Position numbers and translations under genes: made by a program. From positions 1-41,703 of the IMG/VR virus record IMGVR_UViG_3300017742_000027: 41,703 nucleotides of DNA, one strand, 5' to 3'. The notes under the pieces were generated by a model. It did not search any database, had not been told where the DNA came from, and worked only from the letters and a program-made list of their open reading frames with translations. Source of the DNA: a virus. This document shows, piece by piece, positions 16,501 through 25,800 of the stretch (its first letter is position 1; every line of letters starts with the position of its first letter).

Positions 16501-18665
16501 ACCCTAATATAAACAACACAAATAAAGGTGGTCTTAATTACTACTATGTAAACAGAGAATATCCTTGGAATACACAGTATTTTCCAGGTAGAATAAATGA
16601 TGAAGCTGTAACTGTTGGTGCTGTTGGGCAAGGTGGTTTAGAATTAGCTAATTCACCGTTTGTAAATGGAACAAGTAGTGGTGGTTCTGCGCAAAAAGGA
16701 GCGTTTAGCAATGTTGTCACCTCTGTTCCTACAGGACCATTTATACCATGGGGAATACCTGGTGCCGAACAAAATTTTTATAACGTAGAGCAAAACCCTT
16801 TAGCTGTAGGTTTAAAAGTTGGTGCAGAAGATCCTCAACCTCAGTTGCAACAACCAGGTTCTCCACAATTAAATACATTAGGAGCAAAGGTAACAGGTAT
16901 TGCTGTTCCTCCTGCGCTTACTGAAGTTGCTAACATGATACCTTTTTTAAGTGTTTCAGAAACTTTACCAGTAGAAAGTCAGTTAGAAATATTTTATGAA
17001 TCATCTACATCTGGAAATTTTGTAGATTTAAATAGAGAAGTTACAGCAGGTTATGGTGGTATTACTAGCGCAACAGTAGTTAGTGCTAGTTTTGACGAAG
17101 ACGAACCATCAGGCACTACAATAATCACCGCGTTTAGTTTTACTGATTCAGCAGGTAACGAATTGACATTACAAGGAGTTCCTGCAATAACAGCTATAAC
17201 GGACGGTAACGGTACTGCATTACCAGGTATATTTAACATTGTACAAAATGGAGGTACTCCTTTAGACTTTGATATTCAAACAAATCAACTATTTGCTTTC
17301 CTAGCTCCATCAGGAGCGCTTCTAGGTAGCAATAAGTTTTTTATAAGCTTTACAACAACTTATAACAATGGTGTTGAAACTTTTGTAGATAACCTACCAA
17401 ACTTAATTGAAATTAATTTAAATAATATTAAACCAAGCATTGGTGGTTTTACACCAGCCTATGGTGTTGATGCAGGTGTAGAATTAGCTTGTGGTGCAGT
17501 AGGTGGAGCAACAGGTTATGACCCAACTATGACGGGTATATTAGGTCAGTTCACTAATGGAGTTAATGGTAGTGCTGATCCAACTCAAAACACAGATGAA
17601 TTGTGTTGGTCTTTAACCGTTGACGCTGAACCAGTAGGTAGCACAGCTAATTTCAAAATTGATCAATGTACTGGTGAACTAGAAATAACAGGTGGTACAG
17701 CTGTAAATGGTGATTACGACTTTACCGCAACATTAACAGACGCGGCTCCTGGATGTCCAACATGCACTCCTTCTGCTGAAAGTTTAACAGAGACTTGTAG
17801 TGCTAGATTAGTTTATGGCACACCACCAACAAATCAAGCAATTTGTTTTGGTCCAACTAACCAAATGGCTGGTAGTACTTTAAGCACTTTAAATACTACT
17901 TGTAATACAAATACAGGTAGTGGTACTTGTACGGGTGGTCAATTACAAGTTTTTTTTACAAATAGTAGCGCGTCCGGCGCAACAGCTTCAAGTCTTGCAA
18001 GTTACATAGCTGCAAGTGTAGACCCTTCAGCTCCTGGAGGTAGTGGTTATAATTTCAACGGTGGTCTTTCGGTTGGTACGTATTTACAAACATATAATGT
18101 ACTATCTGAGGCTAAATTTGGAGCTCAAAAACATACATGCACAATTTTACCAGACCCTCCATTTACGCCTAATTTTCAAGGTGGAGATTTAACTCAAGGG
18201 GTAATGGCTATAGAAGTTATTTTAGAAAAATTTGCTTATCCTTTTGCAGGTCTTAGTCAAAATTTTGACACAGATTATTTAATAGTTTATAGACCTACTT
18301 CAAGTGATCCTTGGGTTCCAGCAACGTATACAGCATCTTATGATAACAACGGGGGTTCTGGACCAAACCCAGTTGCCTCAGGATCTGGTGTTGTTAATAG
18401 TTTTAGTAGTTTAAGTCCTTTAAACACTAACAATACAAACACTATTCATATAGTAAGATATGATTTCAATCAATTAGGCGAATATGCAGTTAGAAATAAT
18501 GGTATAAGAGGTGTTGGTTGTAACACTGGTTGTGCTGAAATTGAGTTTAGAGTCAACTTTTATGACGCAACTCAATTTCCTTATGACACGTCAGTAACAG
18601 GTGATGCTAGATTTAACAGTGGTCCTCCATCGGCAGCTTGTCTTGACTGTAACGGAGCGCTGTAA
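13524..18665 (+). CDS. Large tail stabilisation / receptor-interaction protein (1713 aa)
   Basis: The N-terminus (FLKSKMNKDLDNRLVPNGEYRDANN, with SEVGEFENILGN) matches the start pattern I know from podovirus stabilisation-type tail proteins. Residues about 100-700 are beta-rich, propeller-like (ETDNIIYVYSAG, INLIQDLLFWTDNRNQPRKINVS). A Gly/Asp repeat-like module follows at about 835-900 (SGGAGYAVGDGISF... ITDRGSDYYNGQQL). The C-terminal part changes character. Residues about 1315-1430 look cadherin/Ig-like (NFKIDQCTGELEITGG...GDYDFTATLTDA) and are Cys-rich (CPTC; many spaced Cys to the end), as in secreted adhesins. This suggests a tail scaffold fused to a host-contact region. The domain calls are pattern-based; virion location is inferred from context. 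Confidence 0.7.
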   Translation: MPNIVNTFLKSKMNKDLDNRLVPNGEYRDANNLQISRSQGSEVGEFENILGNNELAYLYTGTIGQDDYTGKIIGQFTNETDNIIYVYSAGYDGNGRCPRDLVFTAQANTAQTNVTTIQLFTPAGQKVNAITCGVEVGMLLWGDNWNGQPSGAGGQRVDPIVRGFSASGEIIISQAVSFANSGGVGIPGDTINIGFTNTIHEYNINTGILTLLVRGSFLNFHKDFRIYGINLIQDLLFWTDNRNQPRKINVSLANPTSLISPIHYINEDQISVAKYYPYEAPLVLHQTILNVESGAQNIPLKGYDLTCKAGADATTIKIGDIVSGFPGQGEEELWNVIDIDDTLVAPVITIYNNFKDGDIAANMQPGTWDEVTKLKLKFSSSTMKNSASRLFKRGFNSSVINAAGAILAGNDVEINYPFNNTSTDPSSQPSPRVGDFITSETLINPSGVVGITIADEVVITSIESYTYALSKQIVIRLNKDIEVVAIGDDISVAVNPNFDDQFTGDPDLIEEKFIRFSYRFKFEDDEYSLAAPYTQICFIPRHDGYYGGGKNEQLQDMVNNYDSSIVEWFVNKIDTVSLNLPLPDGGQTPSEAISTLIDGYKVKEIEILYKESDALSTKILEVIDINTASSSFVKEIPITSAGIGPQWFYEFDYKSIKPYRTLPTSEQNRVYDNVPLKALGQEISANRVIYGNFLQKHTPPTGLNYEVVQADKSVNNDNYAQYPNHSVKQNRNYQVGFVLADRYGRASSVVLSTNDSNPALSGSTIYVPYKSWSDVGGPESNVATGVTSSLESVYSWLGNALRVKLNSGVNQLTNNELTGEPGLYKSEQDTSVDNLTINSGGAGYAVGDGISFTYDPFIGLGAGSGLKAEVVSETAGVVTGLQITDRGSDYYNGQQLEDAVNGCIVTIDVFDANPTGWQSYKLVVKQQEQDYYNVYLPGYVSGYPVTLAKELGRVAFAVLLGDNINKIPRDLNEVGPLQTEFSTSIKLFGRVNNPNINNTNKGGLNYYYVNREYPWNTQYFPGRINDEAVTVGAVGQGGLELANSPFVNGTSSGGSAQKGAFSNVVTSVPTGPFIPWGIPGAEQNFYNVEQNPLAVGLKVGAEDPQPQLQQPGSPQLNTLGAKVTGIAVPPALTEVANMIPFLSVSETLPVESQLEIFYESSTSGNFVDLNREVTAGYGGITSATVVSASFDEDEPSGTTIITAFSFTDSAGNELTLQGVPAITAITDGNGTALPGIFNIVQNGGTPLDFDIQTNQLFAFLAPSGALLGSNKFFISFTTTYNNGVETFVDNLPNLIEINLNNIKPSIGGFTPAYGVDAGVELACGAVGGATGYDPTMTGILGQFTNGVNGSADPTQNTDELCWSLTVDAEPVGSTANFKIDQCTGELEITGGTAVNGDYDFTATLTDAAPGCPTCTPSAESLTETCSARLVYGTPPTNQAICFGPTNQMAGSTLSTLNTTCNTNTGSGTCTGGQLQVFFTNSSASGATASSLASYIAASVDPSAPGGSGYNFNGGLSVGTYLQTYNVLSEAKFGAQKHTCTILPDPPFTPNFQGGDLTQGVMAIEVILEKFAYPFAGLSQNFDTDYLIVYRPTSSDPWVPATYTASYDNNGGSGPNPVASGSGVVNSFSSLSPLNTNNTNTIHIVRYDFNQLGEYAVRNNGIRGVGCNTGCAEIEFRVNFYDATQFPYDTSVTGDARFNSGPPSAACLDCNGAL

Positions 18666-18695
18666 TAATCGAATAAAACAAGTAATAATAAACAT

Positions 18696-20126
18696 ATGGC
18701 AGTTACCTTAGAATTATCCTATTTTAATACATTCTGGTTGAAAAGATTAAAAAACTTTACTCAATACCAAGAAAGACAAGCAGATGGTACGGTAGACGTT
18801 GAAAGCGGTGGTACTACAGTAGGAACACCAGATATAACTACTGGAGCAGGTTATATAGACACAAATGTTTATGAAGACTGGTTTGTTGAAGAATCAAGAA
18901 TAGAAGGTGGTTTTAATAATACAACTGTAGATTTTGGTAATAAAGCATACATTGTAGAAGAAGAAGAAAAGCAAATTAGAAGAAAAAATGCTTTAATATA
19001 TTCTGGTATTTATAATGCTAAAAATGGTATTAATAATAGTAATCAATTTCCAATAGGAGAAGATATAACTAGATCCGTTGATCCTTCCTCAGGAAGTATT
19101 CAAAAACTTTATGCAGAAAATACAAATCTACTTATACTACAAGAAAGAAAAGTTAATAGAGCTCCTATAGATAAAGATGTTATATTCACTCAAGAAGGTC
19201 AACCAGTGACTGCTAATAGTACAAAAGTTATTGGAACTCCTAGCGCTTTTGAAGGTAATTTTGGTATATCAAGAGACCCAGGTTCGTTTGCTGTTTATGG
19301 TTATAATAAATATTTTACAGACAAAGACCGTTCAGTTGTTATGCAATTAGGACCAAACGGTTTAAATCCTATTTCTAACTACGGCATGATAGATTATTTT
19401 AGAGACAAGCTAAATATAGGTGGTGAAATAACCGGTGGATACGATGTCTTTAATAAAAACTATGTACTAACAATTAATGAAACAAGTGGAGCAGCTACAA
19501 CAGTTGTATTTGATGATTTGATTAATGGGTGGGTAAGTTTTATGGAGTATACGCCTCAGTTAATGACTAGTTCTCAAGGTGAATACTATACTTTTAAAAA
19601 TAATGGGATTTGGCAACATTATGTAGGTCCAGAATATAATTTATTTTATGAAAAGAAAGTACAATCTAGTGTTCAGTTTATTTTTAATCCAGATCCTACG
19701 CGTACTAAAACTTTTAAAACTTTAAATTATACAGGGAGTAACGGTTGGAGCGCCACAACATTAACTAATGAATATACCGGTATTGATGATAATCCTCAAC
19801 AACCAGCATTAGGTGAAACTTCTTATACAGATTCTGGTCAAACTATATTAAGCTACGATGAGGGTTATTACGTAAGCGGAAGTACTCAATATAGAGCTGG
19901 TTTTAATAGAAAACAAAACGTTTACTACGCGGCTATAAAAGATTTATCTCCAGCAAGACCTCAACAAGTAGTTATAGGTAATATAGATGCTGGTGGAACA
20001 GTAGTAGGATCAGGAACTACTGGAATTAAAGGACAGTATTTAAATGTAATATTTACTCAATCAGTATCAACAGGAAGAAATCCCGTTCAATTATTTAGCG
20101 TAGGAGCAGAATACAATAATAGATAA
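18696..20126 (+). CDS. Tail stabilisation-like structural protein
   Basis: A 476-aa beta-rich protein with the pattern DWFVEESRIEGGFNNTTVDFGNKAYIVEEE (residues 66-95). It also has repeated propeller-like strands such as SIQKLYAENTNLLILQERKV and NKYFTDKDRSVVMQLG. These features are seen in podovirus tail stabilisation proteins and continue the type of fold in the preceding 1713-aa protein; the two may form one tail complex. It lacks transmembrane segments and catalytic motifs. A 30-nt spacer follows the large gene, and the GNAT-like gene begins 4 nt downstream. Confidence 0.65.
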   Translation: MAVTLELSYFNTFWLKRLKNFTQYQERQADGTVDVESGGTTVGTPDITTGAGYIDTNVYEDWFVEESRIEGGFNNTTVDFGNKAYIVEEEEKQIRRKNALIYSGIYNAKNGINNSNQFPIGEDITRSVDPSSGSIQKLYAENTNLLILQERKVNRAPIDKDVIFTQEGQPVTANSTKVIGTPSAFEGNFGISRDPGSFAVYGYNKYFTDKDRSVVMQLGPNGLNPISNYGMIDYFRDKLNIGGEITGGYDVFNKNYVLTINETSGAATTVVFDDLINGWVSFMEYTPQLMTSSQGEYYTFKNNGIWQHYVGPEYNLFYEKKVQSSVQFIFNPDPTRTKTFKTLNYTGSNGWSATTLTNEYTGIDDNPQQPALGETSYTDSGQTILSYDEGYYVSGSTQYRAGFNRKQNVYYAAIKDLSPARPQQVVIGNIDAGGTVVGSGTTGIKGQYLNVIFTQSVSTGRNPVQLFSVGAEYNNR

Positions 20127-20130
20127 TTAT

Positions 20131-20529
20131 ATGAAATTTAATGTAAAAAACTTAACAGAGAGTGATTATGCAACTCTTGTTGAGTGGTGGGATTGGTGGC
20201 CTGGATGGGTTGCACCACCTAAAACTTTTTTACCGGAAACAGGTTTAATGGTAACTAAAGGTGATAAAAATATAGCTGCATGTTATTATTATTTAACTAA
20301 TTCAAAAGCGGCTTTTATTGAATGGATAGTTTCTAATCCACAATATAGAGATAAAGATAGAAAACAAGCTTTAGGTACATTAATAACTGTAGCTGAACAA
20401 GTTTTAAAAAAATTAGGTGTTGTTCACGTTATGACTATGAGCAGACACCCGAGTTTATTAAAAATACATGAAGAGTTAGGTTGGACCATAGATCCAAAAC
20501 CTTCTCATGAAATAATTAAAAATTTATAA
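20131..20529 (+). CDS. GNAT-like acetyltransferase-fold protein (T7 gp13-like position)
   Basis: The 132-aa protein shows a compact GNAT pattern. Strand 4 is AAFIEWIVSNPQYRD. The acetyl-CoA pyrophosphate-loop region is KDRKQALGTLITVAEQVLKKLGVVHVMTMS (the canonical Q/RxxGxG/A is degenerate here: RKQALGT). It ends HEELGWTIDPKPSHEIIKN. Proteins of this fold stand before the internal virion genes in T7-like phages (gp13), where they act structurally rather than catalytically. Lying between tail and internal-protein genes, it may do the same here. Catalytic activity is uncertain given the altered loop. Confidence 0.65.
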   Translation: MKFNVKNLTESDYATLVEWWDWWPGWVAPPKTFLPETGLMVTKGDKNIAACYYYLTNSKAAFIEWIVSNPQYRDKDRKQALGTLITVAEQVLKKLGVVHVMTMSRHPSLLKIHEELGWTIDPKPSHEIIKNL

Positions 20530-20530
20530 T

Positions 20531-21253
20531 ATGGCAGCAATAGCAGCAGTCGTCGGTGGAGTAGCAAAGGCAGTAGGTGGAGCAGTTCAAGCAGGACAAG
20601 CTCATAAAGCTATGCGTAGTGCTCGTAATGCTAAAAACGAAGCTAAGTATAAAATGGAACAAGCTATAAACGATAGAAGAGATATAACAAATCCTTACGC
20701 GGGTGTTACAGATCTATCAGGATTAGCTAGTGACTTATCTTCACAAATATCAAATCCATTTAATAATCTAACTGTATCTACAGCAGCGGCGGAGATGCAA
20801 GCTGAAGAATCAGATATAGCTTTAGCAAATACATTAGATACTTTAGAACAAACAGGAGCTAGTGCAGGTGGAGCTACAGCTTTAGCAATGGCTGCTTTAA
20901 AATCTAAAAAAGACGTTGCAACTAGTATATCAGAGCAAGAAGCTGCTAATTCAATTAAAAGAGCAGAAGGCGAGCAAGAAGCGCAACGAAAACAAGTAGA
21001 AGCAAAACAAAAATATCAAGATACTTTAATAGATCAAGGACAAAGAGTTCAAGATTCTGAAATTGCTGGTGAAATATTTCAATACCAAGCACATGAGGCT
21101 AGATCTAATGCAGATATAGAAAGATACCAAGGTATGTATTCAGGTTTTGCAAAGCAACAGTCACAAGCAAAATTAGCTAGAGGAGCGGCAACTGCTAGTA
21201 TGATTGGAGGAATAGGCGATATTGCCGGAGGTTTACTATCATCTGATGAATAA
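20531..21253 (+). CDS. Ala-rich internal virion protein, T7 gp14-like
   Basis: A 240-aa protein, Ala/Gln-rich and nearly all helical. It has a hydrophobic Gly/Ala/Val N-terminus (AAIAAVVGGVAKAVGGAVQAG) and a second Gly/Ala hydrophobic end (ATASMIGGIGDIAGGLL), separated by long coiled-coil-prone helices (EQEAANSIKRAEGEQEAQRKQVEAK). This is the profile of gp14-type internal proteins that are ejected and form a channel in the outer membrane. It sits after the GNAT-like gene and before two larger candidate ejection proteins, as in T7. The role is inferred from composition and order. Confidence 0.65.
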   Translation: MAAIAAVVGGVAKAVGGAVQAGQAHKAMRSARNAKNEAKYKMEQAINDRRDITNPYAGVTDLSGLASDLSSQISNPFNNLTVSTAAAEMQAEESDIALANTLDTLEQTGASAGGATALAMAALKSKKDVATSISEQEAANSIKRAEGEQEAQRKQVEAKQKYQDTLIDQGQRVQDSEIAGEIFQYQAHEARSNADIERYQGMYSGFAKQQSQAKLARGAATASMIGGIGDIAGGLLSSDE

Positions 21254-21263
21254 AAATTTAAAA

Positions 21264-22814
21264 ATGAATAAATTAATACAAGCACATAATGAAAAAATGA
21301 ATCGATTGGTTAACGTTTCCTCTATAAGACGCGTTAATGAATTAGATTTTTTTACTGAATGCAGCATTAGGTATCAAAAATATTTAAATGCACCTTTAGC
21401 TTTAAACCCACATGAAGGCAAAAAATTATCTGATATTATAAAACAAGATTTTATTCAACAGGCTCAAGATCAAGAGTTTGGCGTTATTTTGAGATCTACT
21501 AGATTAGCTACTGACATTAAAAACATGAGTCAACAGCAGGTTAAAGAAGATAAAAAATATATAGATCAATATTTTAGTAGGTTAGATCAAATACAAAAAC
21601 TTGGAGGTTATTTAATTGTAGCAGTAGAAGAATTAAGCGTTGATAAACTACCTGAGTTTATAGCTAATTATAGAAATGTAAACATAAACGGTACTGATGA
21701 AAAATCCAAAGATAGAAACATGTTTATGTTGGCTGCTTGGGCTAATTTATTTGATTATTTTGCAGATGTAAAAGTTGAAAAAGGTTATACATTTAGAAAA
21801 ACTAATAATAGTGAAATAGCTGTTTTAACACAAAGAATTAAATTCTTAATAGAAGGTAAAACTTTTAAAAAATATTTACACAAAAAAGATTATATAGTAA
21901 ATGATTTCTTAAACAACAACAATATTGTTTATGATGAAATGGGTAGAGCTTATTATAGTATATATGGAGAAGTAGATAGCAGCCAAGTTGGTAATGGAGA
22001 TTTAATAGACTTGTATTTAAGTGATGTACCAGATTCAATGGATTTAGGTGAAACTTTTGAAAACGGTGGTATTATGAGAAATTCTACGTTACAACCTCAG
22101 TATTTTTTAGGGGGTACTATTCCATCAAACGATACTGATGATCTTAGTCAAGATACTTCTATAAAGATACCTATGTATAATATTAAAAATGATAAGCTAG
22201 TTAGGTTTTTTGTAAAACCAGTAAACACCGTGGCTATAAATAAAACACCAGCTTACAACTCAGAAGTTAATTCACATTTAGCCGGTTTATTTGCTGTAGC
22301 AAGTGGTGATATATCTGTTTTATCAGGTTATACAAATAAAAGACTAGGGATTGATTTACCTTTAGGTATGAATGAAATTGTTGGAGAAGATCTAGAGGCT
22401 ATGTATGAAATGCTTTCTCCAGAGGGTAAAGTTGGTTTTGTGGGTAACAGATATATGTTTAATACTTCTGGTTTAGATAAGAAAAAAATAAGTTTAGTTG
22501 ATGCTCAAAAAGCGTTTTTAATGGATTTAGTTTTAGATTCTAATCTAGATATTAAGTTAGTGCAAGAAAATGTACCAGGACAACCTCAAATGATTAAAGA
22601 AGTGTTAAGAGATGATAGCCCACAAGGTTTGGATTTAATAAAAGCGTTAAATGATAACGAAATGCCTATACCTGAATATTATAAAAACATGTTAGGCGTG
22701 ATTGAATGGCAGGCTGGCATGCCAGTATATTTACAAAAATTACCAGAAGAAACTACAAGTTTACCGTCAGAAAGAAATGAGCAAGTAAACAAATTTGTTG
22801 AAAAATATTCTTAA
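21264..22814 (+). CDS. Putative internal virion protein (gp15-like position)
   Basis: A 516-aa protein from the ATG at 21264, chosen because its leader (TAAAAATTTAAAA) resembles those of neighbouring genes and begins just after the preceding stop. An in-frame ATG at 21246 and a TTG at 21222 are alternatives. It is soluble, with helical N- and C-terminal parts and a central region containing MRNSTLQPQYFLGG and GDISVLSGYTNKRLGIDLP. No catalytic motif was recognised. Its position between the gp14-like gene and the giant protein suggests part of the DNA-ejection apparatus, but this is inference only. Confidence 0.6.
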   Translation: MNKLIQAHNEKMNRLVNVSSIRRVNELDFFTECSIRYQKYLNAPLALNPHEGKKLSDIIKQDFIQQAQDQEFGVILRSTRLATDIKNMSQQQVKEDKKYIDQYFSRLDQIQKLGGYLIVAVEELSVDKLPEFIANYRNVNINGTDEKSKDRNMFMLAAWANLFDYFADVKVEKGYTFRKTNNSEIAVLTQRIKFLIEGKTFKKYLHKKDYIVNDFLNNNNIVYDEMGRAYYSIYGEVDSSQVGNGDLIDLYLSDVPDSMDLGETFENGGIMRNSTLQPQYFLGGTIPSNDTDDLSQDTSIKIPMYNIKNDKLVRFFVKPVNTVAINKTPAYNSEVNSHLAGLFAVASGDISVLSGYTNKRLGIDLPLGMNEIVGEDLEAMYEMLSPEGKVGFVGNRYMFNTSGLDKKKISLVDAQKAFLMDLVLDSNLDIKLVQENVPGQPQMIKEVLRDDSPQGLDLIKALNDNEMPIPEYYKNMLGVIEWQAGMPVYLQKLPEETTSLPSERNEQVNKFVEKYS

Positions 22815-22823
22815 TAAAATTAT

Positions 22824-25800
22824 ATGAATAATATTAATGAAATACTAGGAGAATTTGATCCTAGTTTATTATTTACAACACCTACTGATGAAGAGAAAAG
22901 TAACACTGAAGTCATTGATGCAAGCAACGACGTTGATGGTGATACAATGGGTACTACTATTCCTGCGCCTGAAAATATAACAACAAACGTAGAGGTTGGT
23001 AACACTGATATTGAAACGGTTCAACCACCAGTGACAACAGATGAGCAAAACGAAAAGATACAAAAAGATATAAACAAGGAAGTAGAGGTTCAACCTTGGG
23101 ATAATATAGAATTAATCACAGAAAATTCTACGGTTGATAATAGTGACTCTTATTTTACTCAACAAACTGTTCAAGATTTACAAAAAAAAATAAATAAACT
23201 TTCTGGCAAAAACGCTTTTGAAGATTTAGAAGGTGATGAAATAGAAAAGCAAAATAATATAAACCTTATTGAACAAGGCTTAGATCCAAGCTTTGATATA
23301 GACGATGTAAACACCTGGTTTTTAACAGCTGAAGAACAAAAAAGACGACTAGACACTCATAAAATGGTGGTGCCTGTAAGAAATGATAAGTTCAAGACAG
23401 CCACAGATCTTGTAAATTCAATAACCAGTGAAACCTCTGAAGAAGAAAAAGAAGAAATATTAAATCAAGCTACAACAATAGTTAGAACGCTAGACAAAAA
23501 GTATGGTGAGATTCAAGGAGACGCAAATGCTCAAACAGCAAAAATATTAGAACCCTCATATAATGGTAGTACAGACTTTACCAATGAAGATGATGTTTTA
23601 GCTTTTTATGAAAACGCTTTTAAAACAGTTGTAGATAAAGATAAAGCTTTAACTGATATACAAGATGTTATATTAAAAGAAAACGAAGAATTGTTATTAG
23701 AAAAACAAGCACAACTGCAAGCTTCTTTAAGTCAATACCAATCTTATCAATTTGAAGAAAATTACTTTACAGGTATAAGCAGAGCTTTAACAGGTAAAGG
23801 TATAGAGCATGACTCTTTTATATTTAGTCCTCAACAAGAAGAACAAGAAGCTTCTTTGCTTTTAGCTAATAAAGAATACACAGATTTTGTTAATAACTTA
23901 ATTACATCAGATCCTAGATTTAAAGAAAGAATTACAATTCTAAATGAAAGCGTAGCTCAGTCTATAGATCCACAAATAACAGCTGCTATGCAGGCTCAAC
24001 AAGATAAATTAACAGAAGAACAAAAAGCAGCGATCAGAGCAAGAAGACTAAACTCTAGTATAATTGGCGCTACAAGTAAGTTTGATGATTTAGGACTTAA
24101 TTTTAGTGTTGATGGTTTAAAGTCTTATGTAAGTGGAAGCAACTCTTTAAGCCCATTTAATCCATACAGGATAGTTGAAAATATTTTGGGTTATGAGACA
24201 ATGTCTTTAAGCAACAGCTTGTACACAGGTATTAGTAATATAAACTTAGACGACAGTACAGGTCTTATTCTTATGAATAAACTATTAGACGATCAAGATC
24301 GATATGATTCGTTTGTAATGGATGAAGACGAATATAATAATAGAATAAATAAAAGAGAGCACACTGGAGCTACAGCTGCTAATAAATTTTATTTAAGATC
24401 TAAGAAAAGATTATTACCAGAAGGTGACCAATCTTTAGTTTACTGGGACAACAAAAGAGGAGAAATAGTTACTTATATAAGTAATTATTCTGACGGTAAA
24501 CAAATATATACAGGTGTAAGCGCTTTAGGAAACTCGTTTAAAAAACCTAGTGAAAATTACATAAAAAGTATTGAAGATAAAAACGGTTGGAAATTAATGA
24601 CTTTTGCAGAAGCTAAAGATTTAATGAAAGCTAAAAATAATGATTTAAGTAATCAAGTAATGGATCACATGGTTGGTATCATGCAGAAAGAGCATGAAGC
24701 TGAGTTGTTTTCTGAAGAACAGTTTACTGACTTTTTATCAAACGTAATGTCTGGTAATGTAGCTGATGCTCTTAGGTTTATTCCTAAAACTATTTTAAAG
24801 CAAGTTCCTTACATGGCAGCTAACCTTTTCTCTGCAGGAACGTATACTTTATTTCAAGAAGGTGGTAATTTAACTTTTGACTTAATACAAAATGCCGCAG
24901 CTGCTGATTTAGGTATTGATGTTAACGATTTAACAACAGAGCAGATGTTAAGTTATATGGAAAATAATGACGATGCTGTTAGCAATAAGATAATGGTAGG
25001 TGTCACAGGTGGTGCCGCAATAGCTGGTTTAGAAAGAGCTGGTATTGGGTATATGATAAAGTCTATGGATTTTGCTAAGTCTGGTTTTTCACAATTATTA
25101 AAAGGAAATGTAAGAAAAGCTTTATCACAAAGTAAGAAGGTTCTTGCTAATCAAGTAAAAACTGGATTAAATGAAAGTTTAACTGAAGGTTTACAAACAG
25201 GCGTAGATCAAATTATAACAGGTAGATTTGATCCTATGGAATACGTAAACTCTATGGGTGAAGGATTTATAGGAGGTGTTGCTTTACCTATTGGTGGTGC
25301 TTTTGTTTCTTCTACTATAAATAGAATACAAAATTTAGCAAAAAATACAAGGTTAAATATTAGAGATCCTAAGTTTTACGAAAAAGCAAACAAGGTATAC
25401 GAACTAGCTAGAACTGATTTAGACGCTAAATTAAAAGCGGGAACTATAACTGAAGTAGAATATGATAAACAATTAAATCAAGTTTCTGGAGACAGAGACG
25501 CTTTGTTAAAAATACCTAAACATTTTACAGTTGAAGCTAAGCAAGAAAGTTTTGAGCTGTTTAAAGAACTAACAACATTAAGAGATGCTGTGGCCAAAAG
25601 CGAGCCTTCTATGGTAGAAAGCGAAACTGCAAGAATAAAAGATATTGAAGCTCGACTTAAAGAGCTAAGTGCTGAGCAAGGTTTAATAAAACAAATAGGT
25701 CAAGTAGAAGGATTAATTGATCCTAATGGTAATCTATCAATGAGATCTTTTGATACAACTATAGAGGCAGATGCTTTTATTGAAGAACAAAATGAAACAG

